A stretch of DNA of 64,000 nucleotides. It comes from Adineta vaga. Taxonomy: Eukaryota > Rotifera. The DNA lies in NCBI GenBank assembly GCA_021613535.1, contig CP075494.1:16120001-16184000 (forward strand), in the 5' to 3' direction. This document shows, piece by piece, positions 30,529-42,513 of the stretch. The notes under the pieces were generated by a model that worked only from the letters and a program-made list of their open reading frames with translations, ran no database searches and was not told the DNA's origin. The translations under genes were made by a program, and so were the position numbers. Within the stretch, counting starts at the first letter, position 1; every line of letters starts with the position of its first letter.

Positions 30529-32987
30529 TTGATAAAATTTTAATATTAATAAATCTATTAAGGAACATTTTATATATATTTGATTAAGATGAAATTATAT
30601 AATTTGGATTTTTCCAATTGTTATTTTATTGATCTTTATAAAAGGAAATGAATATTGATATATTTGAAGTTTAACCTATTCTTTTATTGCTACTTCGACC
30701 TTTTTTGATATAGTATAGAGAAAAGGAACAAACATTCTTTTTTTTCTCATCAATTATTGATGAAAACATCGATGGATTAAAATACAACAATTTCAATGAG
30801 AAGATTTACCTTTATATTCTCAAGATGATTATTTTAAATTTAAATCAATATATGAAAAATAAATAATTGAAATAAACAAATTTATTTATTTTCTTTGAAT
30901 TAAAATATTCTGTGAGTAAATACCCAAAATGGTCTAATACAATTAAATGATAATTATAACGCTCGCCGAGTGATTCGCTTGACTCTCGACTGAATGATTA
31001 ATTGAAGACAGTTAATCTTATGGCCAATTTCTCATAAATAGATAGCAATAGAAATAGAAACATATCCCGAACAATATCTTCTCGAACATTGTTCTCATTC
31101 ATACTCACAGTCTTGTATAGACAAATATGAGCGATTACTATTACAGTTCTTATTTCTTATTTATGCAATATCTCTTAATAGAAATCACTATTCTCAGAAA
31201 ACCATCACCGTTTCCGAGCAGCGATCCTCCACTCTATCCTAAAACATGTGTATCTTTTAGAAACGCAAGTATGAATGCTGTGGAATAACATGGAATCTTT
31301 TAGTTAACACAGAAGAAAGTATCCACCCGCAAAGATAGCTATACGCAGATTTAATTAGTCGACACTCGCTTCCAGGAAACTGAAAAAAGCTAAAAAGCCG
31401 TGTGCACTATCTTTTGCTATACCTCCGTCTGAAAACTATATCTACAGTTAAAATCTCCAACTTGAATAACATGACAACACATACACAAACGATGAAAATC
31501 GCACGATCTCAGCTAAAGATATATACTTCCACCAAAACTTACAGTGAAAGAATATGATCGGTCGATTTTGAGTATATTTATCTAATCAACATAGATATAA
31601 GAAACCACATATGCATTTGTAAAGATCTATTATCAAAGATCTCGTCTCATTCATCTCTCTATAGCTTCTAAAGTCAATGATCGACTAGGTATCAATTTGA
31701 ACTAGAATAGATTTCGAGTAAGTATAGCTTAGTGGTGTATGTTCACGACTTCTGATCGATGTTTCACACGTTCAAATCTGCTTATCGTCATGTAAGTAAA
31801 AAATTCAGTTCACTTGCCAAAGTAGGCTAAGACCATCCGAGTGTTATGTTGATGGCAACTCTGTTCGAATCTGAGATAAATTTATGTATTTTTTGCCTAA
31901 TTCTAAAAGTTAACCGAAACGCATCCGAACGCATTTACCTTTGATCGCGTCAAAAAGTCAGAAATGTTTCATCCACGCTGCGTCTCGCTGCGTTTTGACT
32001 CAAAAAATATTTACATGGGTGATAAAGAATCAATAACTGAAGCATTATCATAACTAATTTCGACTTCAAAATCATTACTGTTAGAGTTTTTAATATTAAA
32101 ACTATCTGTATTTCCTCTATATCGCTTGTTTGATACAAAATATGTATTAATATCTTTATACTTTTTGCTCATTATTTTAAAAAAATATTTACTGAAAAAT
32201 ATTGAGTGAACACTATTCTATCTCAATCGCAAAATGAAAAGTATGCGTCAATCTATTTTAACATATCACAAAAATAATTTCGTATTTCAAAATGACGTCA
32301 TATTGTGTTTTACCATACTTCTACGTCACCTTGTTTATTCATATCAAGCAAGGATTAGGTATGATGATCGGTGGGGAAAAAAGCGATCAACCGTATCCCT
32401 CATTCTTTTTCTTTATAGTACAGGTGCAAAAAAATGTATATGTATATATATATACAGAGAGAGAGACAGTCTATATAAAGAATTTTATAAATATAATTAT
32501 AGATTATTTCTGTTTATTACCGTTATATAAACTAATTAGTAAGTAAATATCTGTTTTCTGACTTTAAAAAAATGAGTCACAAGATTTAGCTTATAGAAAC
32601 TTTGAATAAGTCATAAGATATCATTATTTTAATTAATAATACCTTTATGTATAGATTATATTGCTTTATTTAAATGAAGCGCGTGGGTTATTCTCACATT
32701 TCTATATGTTATCAACGACCTTCGTCGCTGTTAATCGAGCCATAAGATGAAATAAATAGATAATGACACACTTTATACACAGAGAAGATATATCAATATC
32801 AGAACTAAGAAAGACTTGCAATTAAGTTTATGAAACAAATTGATGATATTGTTCAATTGTTCTCTTTTCTTTCAAAAAATAGTACTGTATCTTATTCTCT
32901 ACATATAGTCAAAGTGCGTCATAATTGATCATGTGTAGTCGATATATATATATATTTGTTTAAATAGGATTGTGACCGGTTTTAAAG
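30529..32987. other. Gene-poor stretch
   Basis: About 2.5 kb without an intact gene. Contains two tRNA-like/pol III-box segments (31713-31868), a 53-codon minus-strand frame at 32172-32011 starting MSKKYKDINTYF that could be the N-terminal relic of a hAT/TTF-type transposase, and AT/GA low complexity near 32435-32470. Confidence 0.4.
31713..31868 (+). repeat. tRNA-like segments, possible SINE or tRNA pseudogene
   Basis: A first segment has an A-box-like tagcttagtgg and a B-box-like cgttcaaatct, with a plausible 7-bp acceptor stem (gtaagta/tgcttat including wobble pairs) and a cttctga anticodon-like loop. But the D, anticodon and T stems are poor. A second segment carries a good B box (gttcgaatc) with arms ctctg/ctgag. 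Neither folds as a functional tRNA. Confidence 0.25.
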
Positions 32988-35900
32988 ATGTTTGAATTAA
33001 GTAATCGAATTTCTGGGGCTATGGAAGATGTTGATATTTCTGGTCGAAGCCGATCTGTTGTTTCGCAATTGGTATTGTTTCCGACTGTGTATGTTGTACA
33101 TTGATTAAAAATTCTTGATTGAAATTATTCAATTCTTTTAGGACTCCTTTTTCAATTGATGAAGAATCGACAGAGAAAAATATATCTCAACCTTTCTGGA
33201 ATAAAAGCAACGATAAAAAATCAACAGGAAAGAGTATTACTCTTCGAAAATTAGTAAAGTGATTTTGTTTTTAAATGGAAAATTTCATTGTTTTTTTTCT
33301 TGAATATATTAGCTGCGATTCGCTCGTCCCTTGGATATATTTTTAATAATATTTGGTACATTAGCAGCTCTTGGTCATGGGTCTGCTCAACCATTACTTA
33401 TTTTAATTTTTGGAAATCTTATTCAAATATTGATTAATCAAGAAAATAGTGTATGTCCACTTAATCAAACTGCTATACTTCAACAAAATTGTCCCCCAAA
33501 TATTCAAACAAATCCGATTGATTTTAATTCAAATACAAAGTAAATTTTTCTCTCTTTTCTTTCATGTCTATAAAATGTTTATTGAATATTATTTTAGTCA
33601 ATGTAATCTTTCTTCGTCAAATATCAATGAAAATCGGCTTAATCTAAGCGGAGAAGCAAATCAAATATCACTTTATATAGTTGGAATTGCTTGTGGTGTT
33701 ATTGTTCTTGGTTATATTCAGAATGCATTTTGGAATATATCAGCTCAACGACAAATACGTTCAATTCGAAAGAAACTCTTTCAAGCAATTATTTATAAAG
33801 AAATTGCTTTTTTCGATACACATAAAACAGGAGAATTAAGCACATATTTAACCGATAATATTAATAAAATTCATAATGGAATAGGAGATAAATTTTCTAA
33901 TGGAATTAAATATTTCGCTTCATTTATCACAGGTATTATAATTGGTAAGTAGATTTTTCTTTCTAATAATAATAATAATCAATAACAAATTTTAATGTAG
34001 GTTTTTCTGAAGGATGGAAATTATCATTAGTTATATTATCATTTTCACCATTAATTTTTGTTATAGCAATGTTATTCTCGAAAGTAAAATATATACTTTT
34101 GTTTTTGTTTTTATTAAAAGTTGTAAATATAAATATTGTAGTTTACAGTTAATTTAACAATATTGGAATCAAAAGCATATGAAAAAGCAGGTGCAATTGC
34201 TGAAGAAGTATTTAGTTCAATTCGTACAGTTTTTGCTTATAATGGACAAAATCGAGAAAAAGAACGGTTAGTATTATAAGATTAAAAATGATTAATACAA
34301 TTCTGATTTATTTTATTTAGTTATGGAAAACATTTAAATGAAGCAAAGAAAAGTTCTATTCGAAGAGGAATGGTTAATGGTTTGATAATGGGTTTTATGT
34401 GTGTGATCATTTTTTCTGGTTATGCATTAGGTAATTTATTATGAAATTTGATAGAAATTATGTAATTTGAATTTTTATATATGAAGGATTTTGGTATGGA
34501 ACAAAATTAACTTTTGAAAAAGAATATAATATTGGAAATGTTGTTATTGTAAGATAAAAGAAATCTCTTTTTCTTTTAAAGGAATTTAATTTTTAGATCT
34601 TTTTTGCAATTATTAATGCTGTTTTCGATTTGGGTCAAGCTTTTCCACAATTTCAAGCAGTAATTGAAGCACGAACAGCTGCTTATCCTATATGGCAATT
34701 GATCGATGAAGTAAAATAAATAATTGAAAGTCTTCTTTCTTTTCTTTTTATTAAATCTATTCTTTACTTTGATAGTTTTCTATTACTGAAAATTCTTCCG
34801 ATGAAGGTATTATAAAAGATGAATTGATTGGTGATATTCAATTTTCACACGTTCATTTTTGTTATCCATCTCAACCTGATACATCAATACTTAATGATCT
34901 TTCATTTAATGTTCAACATGGACAAACAGTTGCATTAGTAGGCACTTCTGGTTCAGGAAAATCGACTTGTCTTCAATTATTACAACGATTTTGGGAGTTA
35001 AATTCAGGTTCAATTATGATCGATAATATTCAGATAAATGAATATAATTTAAAATGGTTAAGACAAAATATTGGTGTTGTTAGTCAAGAACCTGTTTTAT
35101 TTCATGGAACAATTCAAGAAAATATTTTATTTGGACAACAATCAGCTACTGATGAAGATATTCAACAAGCAGCAAAAATGGCGAATGCACATTCTTTTAT
35201 TATGACATTACCTGATGTAGGATATTAAAAATATTATGATACATCTTTGTTATTGTTGTTTTCTTTTAATAGAAATATAATACTTTAGTAGGTGAACATG
35301 GAGCTGCATTATCAGGTGGACAAAAACAACGTATAGGTAAAGTGTAAATCTTATAATTAAATATGATTTTTTTTAAGTATTGATTTACTTTAGCTATCGC
35401 TCGAGCATTGATTCGAAATCCTTCAATATTAATTCTTGATGAAGGTTTGTTTTTTATTTATTTATTATTATGTTATTATTTTCAAATTTCAATTCTTTTT
35501 TTTAGCGACAAGTGCTCTTGATAACGAAAGTGAACATATAGTTCAAGAGGCTTTAAATCGTGTTACTGGAGGTATGTTGAGATATTGATTATTTTCTTAA
35601 TATTCTATCTTTTCTTTAATGATCAGATCGAACAACACTAGTTATTGCTCATCGTTTATCAACTATTCGAAATGCTGATAAAATTATTGTAATACATAAT
35701 GGTAAAGTTGTTGAAGAAGGCAATCATGATAAATTAATGTCCATGAAAAGCATTTATTATAATCTTGTGGAACGACAAAAGTTATTGAAAGTAAAAGAAG
35801 AAGAAGAAGAAGGATTTGAAAGACAAGAAATTATACGCACTATATCAGAACCACGTACAAGATTTCAACGACTTCGTGCTTTAAGTAGTTGTACATCAAC

Positions 35901-38557
35901 GATATTAGATGCATCGATAATGAAAGAATTAAAAGAAATTCATCATGAAGAGATTATTGATACTAATCAAAAGTCTAAAAAGAAAAAAGTAAGAAAGAAC
36001 TTTTTGAATAAATTATATATGAAATCAAATTATAATATTTATAGGATAAAATCTCTAATATAACATTTACTATATTGAAAATGAATAAATCAGAATGGAT
36101 ATTTATTTTATTTGGATGTTTAGCAGCAATATGTAGTGGAGGTATTCAACCATTATTTAGTGCTATTTTAAGTAAATTAATCGCAGTATGTATAATAAAT
36201 ATTTTTTTTCATATAATATTATTTAAATTAATATAAAAAGGCTTTTGAACAATGTGAAAATAATGAACAAGAAAAATCTGTACATACTTATATTATTTTA
36301 TTTATTGTTATTGGAGTTGTTCGTTTTATTTCAATATTTTTTCAAGTAAATTAATTAAAAAAGTATTTCAATATATATATATTGTTACTTCGTTCTTCTA
36401 ATATAGACTTTTTTATTTGGTTATTCTGGTGCAGCATTAACTAAACGATTACGTTTAAAAATCTTTTCTCATATACTTCGTCAAGAAATTGCTTATTTTG
36501 ATCAAACAGAAAATAATACTGGAGCATTATGTACACGTTTATCAGCTGAAGCATCAGCAGTTCAAGGTGCTACAGGTGTTTTTCTTGGTGTTCTATTTCA
36601 AAATTTTGCATCACTTGGCATATCGATTTTAATTAGTTTTATTTTTTCTTGGCAAATGACATTAATTGTAGTAATATTTGTACCATTTATTGTTCTTGGT
36701 GGATTATTGCAAAGTCGCCTTAGTACGAAATTTGAAAATAAAACTAAACAAATTTTGGAAGATGCTGGTCAAGTAAAATATTTATTGATTAAATTAAACT
36801 TTTGTTTTTCATTTTATTATTATTTCAAATAGATTTCAATTGAATCGATTCAAAATAGACGAACAGTTGCATCGTTATCTGTGGAAGAATATATTTGCGA
36901 GAAATATTTCGAATTAATTGATAAATATGATAGATTATTATTGAAACGATCTCATATTCTGGCAATAATGTCATCAATAACAAATTCTTGTATATTTTTT
37001 TGTTGGGCTAGTCTCTTTGCAGCTGCGGTTTATCTCATCGAGAAACAAATTGTTTCATTTCAAAGTGTCCTATTGTAAGATATGAATGTATTGTTTTATG
37101 TGGTTAAAATTAATTCTAATTTATTTTAGAGTAATCACTTGTGTTATATTTGGTATTCAAAGTTTAAGTGAAACTTCATTAATGTAAGTTTCATGTTTAA
37201 TACTTTTCTTATGGTCGAAAAAGGAAATTTTGTAATTAAGGTCGTCTGATTATGGTAAAGCAAAACATGCAGCAGAGAATATTTTAAAATTTCTCTCACG
37301 AAAACCTCTTATTGATAATGAATCGAATGATGGTGAAGAGATCGTAAGTTATTTATTGATAAATAGAGTTTTTGATTCTTTTTTCTTATGATAAATTCTT
37401 ATTATAGAAAGATTTTCGTGGTGAAATTGAATTTGATGGTGTATATTTTACTTATTCAAATAGATCAAATGCAATTATTTTACAAGATTTTAATCTAACA
37501 GTTGAAGCTGGTAACTTCTATGATTTTTATATCTTATTTTATAATTCATTTTTATCTATCATTTTAGGTAAAAAAATAGCACTTGTTGGTAAATATATTT
37601 TGTTATTATTTATCGATATAGAATATATAAATCATTTTTAGGTGTATCTGGTTGTGGAAAATCAACAAGTATACAATTAATTGAACGTTTCTATGATACT
37701 TCAATTGGACAATTGGTAATAGGAATTGATATGCTTGACCTTTTTTTTTTCAAAGTTTTTCTTTTGTCTAGTTGATTGATTCGAAAAACATTCAAACGCT
37801 TAATTTGCAATGGTATCGATCACAACGTAAGTGTTTAGAAAATTAAATTTTCATTTAATTATTTTCATTTGATAATTATGTAGTTGGTATTGTTTCACAA
37901 GAACCAGTTTTATTTAATACATCAATTCATGATAATATTGCATATGGTGATACAAGTCGATCTAATATTCCATTCGAAGAAATTGTTCAAGCAGCAAAAG
38001 ATGCAAATATTCATGATTTTATACGACAACTTCCACAAGTAAAATGAAATATGAATTCAATAAATTTATTAGTAAATTTCTTATATTTAGGGATATGAAA
38101 CGAATTGTGGTGCTAATGGAAATCAATTATCAGGTGGTCAAAAACAACGAATCGGTATAAAGTTTATTTGATATAATGCGAGTTTTATTATTCTATCAAA
38201 AAAATATTTCTTTAGCTATTGCTCGAGCATTAATTCGAAATCCAAAGATACTTTTATTGGATGAAGGTAAGATAATCAATATGAATCAATTGATTGTTTA
38301 ACTAATAGAATGATTATTATTATTTCTTAGCAACTAGTGCACTCGATAGTGAAAGTGAAAAACTCGTTCAAGAAGCATTAGATAAAGCGCAACAAAATCG
38401 AACAACAGTTATAATTGCACACCGTTTATCAACAATCCAAAATGCAGATGTTATTTGTGTTATACACAAAGGAAAACTTGTTGAAAAAGGTACTCATGAA
38501 GAATTAATTGCGCAGAATGGACGATATTATCGATTAGTACATGGAAAACTCCAGTAA
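32988..38557 (+). CDS. ABCB-type multidrug transporter (P-glycoprotein-like)
   Basis: Twenty-eight exons with in-frame GT-AG junctions: 32988-33088, 33142-33253, 33313-33539, 33598-33944, 34001-34083, 34142-34266, 34321-34430, 34487-34548, 34597-34710, 34776-35216, 35273-35336, 35394-35444, 35506-35571, 35627-35988, 36045-36185, 36241-36345, 36407-36772, 36833-37074, 37130-37183, 37241-37343, 37408-37510, 37568-37588, 37642-37715, 37772-37826, 37884-38038, 38091-38154, 38216-38266, 38331-38557; about 1341 residues. Full transporter TMD-NBD-TMD-NBD. NBD1 has Walker [10 protein letters not shown], signature [10 protein letters not shown] and Walker B ILILDEATSALD; NBD2 has [18 protein letters not shown] and LLLDEATSALD. 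ATP-driven export of hydrophobic compounds across the plasma membrane is expected. The linker (residues about 680-755) is charged. The exon 1 donor is uncertain: 33089 (gtatgt) gives the correct phase. Confidence 0.9.
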
Positions 38558-40169
38558 AAGATTTTATATAGACGAACTATCAACATTTCTTTTCATGCAT
38601 ACTTTAATGCGAATTGTTTTTTTTTGTTTCTATATTATAGAAAAAATCATGTTCATATTAATAGATAATCAGTTCAATTTCATAGAATTATACAGTCATA
38701 TCACCTTCGCGGTTAACATGTGATTGAAAGACGAAAGCTCATGTATGAAATAATGTTTACATTTGCTTCATCGTACATCCATATGTTAGATATCGTAGCA
38801 TTTCCAAGATTAGATCATATATTGTAAATTAAATGCCAAGTTATAGTCATTAAAGCTTGTGGATATAAAGCAGTATTACAGCTGCTAGACGAAAATCTAT
38901 CATAATGAAAGATAAAAGTAAATTGCTCATGCTTCAAAACACGTTAATATTCAATCTATAATCTATTTGTATATTTTGTATACATATCACCATCAATGGT
39001 TTGAGTAGATATAGTTCTGATGGATAATAATTCCCAGCATCTATCTAGAACAGATGGAAAGCTATTTTCATCGGTTGTTGTATCCCAAATAAAAAAGTAT
39101 TAACTATTTTAAAAAACAAAATTAACTTATGTGCATATTTTATTTCATTTATATCATTGTAATGTTAACATTTATTATTTTTGTTTGACCATCAAAATTT
39201 TATAAAAAAAAAGAAGAATTTCAGAAATATCGAATTGCTACACACAAATGGAAATATTATTATCAAGAATTTTATCTAAACTTTATTTTAGAAACAAATA
39301 ATTTGAATTGAGATTATATTTCAATGCGTCGCTTTCTTATGTAGAGAACAGATTCGAAAACAAAAATTTTCGCCTTATTTTCTTCTTTGTATATCTGTAT
39401 TTTCCCGACTGTCAGTTTTTTTCATTGAAGGAAAGAATGAGTTTTATTATAAAAGCAGTGTTTTTCTGACCTTTTTGACTGAATAAAAGATAGTCTTTTC
39501 GTAGATTTTTTGACAAAATAGAAAGTTATAATTGACTATCTATATACTGTTTTCTCGAGATTGGTATGTACTTAGGGGCTGAAATTTCGACTACAAATAA
39601 ATCGTAAAGCGAGCTAAAAAGGATCAAAAAAATCATGGTCTAATCTCTTTTAGTTACCGAGAAATCGAACTACGAGCAGGGTAGAAATTTAATTTTTTAA
39701 CGCTAAGCAGGACAAGCATCAGCAAGTTTTTTTTTCTTTAAATTATGAAAATCGATTGACTAAAAGTCTACATATAGACGATTTTGTTTTTCCAAGGGAA
39801 CCGTACAATACTAGAACAATTCAGTCATACTTACAATCGAAATCGTCTATTTTATGTATGATAAAAGCAATTTAAAAATGAATGTATACTATGTTTTCTA
39901 ATAGATGGTAATAGAATGATTTTTTGACCATCGTTTAAACAATTTCAAATGATTGTATTCCATGGAGTCATTGTTACAATATATTTGTTTCATTATCATT
40001 TTAATATGTTTATCTTTTCTGTATATCATGTTTTTCTCACATATTGTATAAATTTAAATTGTTTATTAATAAATTAAAAAGCGTGAATAAATGTTTTCTC
40101 TTCAAGATAGTTTTTTTTTAAAGAAAAAAAAAGAGTCATATTGTTCAAATGATAACTTTATTTGTTATC
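38558..40169. other. Intergenic
   Basis: About 1.6 kb of AT-rich sequence downstream of the ABC transporter; no gene, transposon or structured repeat recognised. Confidence 0.4.
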
Positions 40170-40505
40170 TTAACTTGTAAGTGATACTTCACCAATTTTT
40201 CCTTCTTTTGTAAATATACATGTTTGTTCATAACGTTTCTTGTCTTTATGTTCAACAATAAAACGAATACGATCACTATCTTCAGTTGGTAAAAATTCAA
40301 CCAGACTATGTTGATAATTTGGATCTAAAAATCGTTGTTCTGTTTGTTTTTTTAATTCATCTTTTGATCGAGAAAGTGATTCTCCATCACGTTTTACTTG
40401 ACAATTATCATCAATATACTTTAAGAATTCATCGATATTTTGGTCATTTAATGCTTTAGTCATACTTTCAATAATCTTTTTATGTTGCTCCAATGATGAT
40501 GACAT
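40170..40505 (-). CDS. SnoaL/NTF2-like small protein
   Basis: Intronless ORF of 111 residues. It has a helix-helix-strand start (HKKIIESMTKALNDQNIDEF then LKYIDDNCQVKRDGE), followed by strands such as HSLVEFLPTEDSDRIRFIVE and YEQTCIFTKEGKIGEVSL, the layout of the alpha+beta cone fold of NTF2/SnoaL-like proteins (ketosteroid isomerase superfamily). No signal peptide or membrane helix. Members range from isomerases to dimeric binding proteins, so the activity cannot be assigned. Length agrees with the family. Confidence 0.65.
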   Translation of the reverse strand: MSSSLEQHKKIIESMTKALNDQNIDEFLKYIDDNCQVKRDGESLSRSKDELKKQTEQRFLDPNYQHSLVEFLPTEDSDRIRFIVEHKDKKRYEQTCIFTKEGKIGEVSLTS

Positions 40506-40895
40506 ACTTCTTTCTTGTATTGATAAATATCTATAACAAAATAAATAGATATAAGAGAAATTCTATCAGCTTCTATTCTCTAATAAATAAATATTTGAAA
40601 TCAATCGTATCTTGAAAGTATTAAAATAAATATAACAACAAACTATAATGTTTTTCACTGAACCGTGACAAACAGAAAAAAAATGTGTATACTTATATAT
40701 AGTTCTTTTTTCTTTCTTTCTTGATATTATTTATCATTATTCAACGTCATTATTTTTCAATGTGATATAAATACTTTCCCCACCATTCAAGGATATTTCT
40801 ATTTATTGATAATGACAAAAGAAATTTATTGAGTATTCATTGAGTAAAAAGAATCTTTATTTATTCTATTCTAAAAATATATAAAAAAAAAATTT

Positions 40896-40950
40896 TGTGT
40901 AGGTGTGAGTGTCGATAAGGGTATTTTTCTTTACCCACATTCTCACCATT
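40896..40950. repeat. Telomere-like foldback
   Basis: G-rich arm tgtgtaggtgtgagtg (from 40896) and C-rich arm acccacattctcacc (about 40933-40947) form an imperfect hairpin. Confidence 0.55.
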
Positions 40951-41324
40951 ACTCGTACGGTGAGTACAAAAATTATTCAACAAGCATATTTATCTTTCTT
41001 TTTTCGTCTATATCTCTATAACAAAGCAACACAAAGTCACTCAATTTTTACTAATTTGTTTTCTATGACCTCTAGTATATGAACAAAAAATTTCAGTGAA
41101 AAAGTTTTATTCGTTCGTTTTTTATTAAAAACAAACAAAATACATGATTTTTCATCGTACTAAAATTATTCAACAAGAACAGAAAAGGACAAATTAGTGA
41201 TTGCGCATATATATATTTCTTTTTTTCCAATCCAGTTGAACTATAGACATTCTTTCATATATTTAATAAACGTTTTTTATTCATTTGAAATCATCTTTGT
41301 TAATTTATAAAGGTGTATAACGAT

Positions 41325-41590
41325 ATGGTCCCTAAAAAAAGGAGCATTCTAACGAATTTCGAGAAATCATTATAAAACATTTTCTAAATGGTGATACTGA
41401 ACTGGATATATAGCTAAAAAAATGATATGCTTAAGAAATACGATTCATTCCATAATTGTAAAATACAAAAAAATCAAATGCGTTGGAAATATTTTGGTTC
41501 GTGGGTGGAAAAGAAAAACAACAATACGTGTTGACAAAGCTAGAGACGTCTGGGGTGATTCGAATCAAAATTTCAGTCATTGATCATGTT
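41325..41590 (+). pseudogene. Tc1/mariner transposase relic (HTH region)
   Basis: Across two frame changes the translation reads SNEFREIIIKHFLNGDTELD, AKKMICLRNTIHSIIVKYKK and VRGWKRKTTIRVDKA. This is the paired-type helix-turn-helix plus GRPR-like linker at the N terminus of Tc1/mariner transposases. Stops and frameshifts show it is dead. A later stretch near 41829-41870 (DVPNCHSPDLIPSR) might be the SPDLNPIE block of the same transposase, which would imply an internal deletion. Confidence 0.5.
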
Positions 41591-41597
41591 TTATTTC

Positions 41598-41640
41598 GTG
41601 GGTGTCGATGTGGGTATAATAACAGCTCAACCCACACCCA
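41598..41640. repeat. Telomere-like foldback
   Basis: Arms gtgggtgtcgatgtgggt (41598-41615) and acccacaccca (41630-41640). It lies directly behind the Tc1 relic. Confidence 0.6.
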
Positions 41641-42513
41641 TTATCTAGAAAATGAACTCGAGGTTGTCTATGACATTTTGGTCGGAGTCAACATTAATTT
41701 TTACACAAAAATCAGTTGGAAAGTGGCAAATTATCTGCATTTTTCTTCCAAAGAGAAAAATTTTAAGTTATGTCGACTTGATTTCTATTGTTTCTGAATA
41801 TTTTTAAAATTGATCACATTTTTCTCCGATGTTCCGAATTGCCATTCTCCAGATCTGATTCCTTCGCGTCACCACTGAGCTGAGCCTACCCTAGACTAAA
41901 ACCGTTCCGTCGCCATTGAGCGCACATCTCAGTTTATTTTCATTCAATCTCCAATGTTCAATTCGTCGCCAAGTTCTTCCTGCGATTCATTTAAATTGTC
42001 AACTTCTCACGTGACTTTATTGTCTTCTTAGTTACCTTTCTGAAGAGTCCTATCTGTTGAGTATCCACCAGCACCGTATATTTACCACTCTACAACTGAG
42101 ATTTTCAAGACGTCTTTAGCAACGACAATGCAATCATGTCAGGTTATTCTTGATCGAGCTGAATTCGAAGCTGTTGTGAATATTTGACGATATGTTTGAA
42201 GGTTCAATAGACGTCACCGATGCTCTCGAGCATATTTTAGCCATTTTTGATATTATAGTATTAACATTTCAGTAGTTTTTCATATAAAAGTAGATTAAAT
42301 AAAAAAGGTGTATCTACATGTATGTTATTTCTAGCTTTTCTTTTTTTTAATGAAAATCATATTTTTTATACGATCAAACTGTTGTATTATTATTATTATT
42401 AGGTGATTTCGTTGTACGTCTCATATTGATAATTTAATCTTGCAAATGAGGATTTGGATCTATTAGATAAAACGAAAATTCTCTTATTCTATCACTCTTA
42501 TTTTAATTTTGAT

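Larger units (their letters stand above)
40506..42513. other. Repeat-rich intergenic stretch
   Basis: Holds two telomere-like foldbacks and a Tc1/mariner relic (listed separately). The 41818-42300 part is less AT-rich than its surroundings and without intact ORFs. Confidence 0.45.

Noticed and set aside
32011-32172. 53-codon frame MSKKYKDINTYF as hAT transposase N terminus
   Set aside because: Too short and with no further transposase sequence; kept only as a remark in the gap entry.
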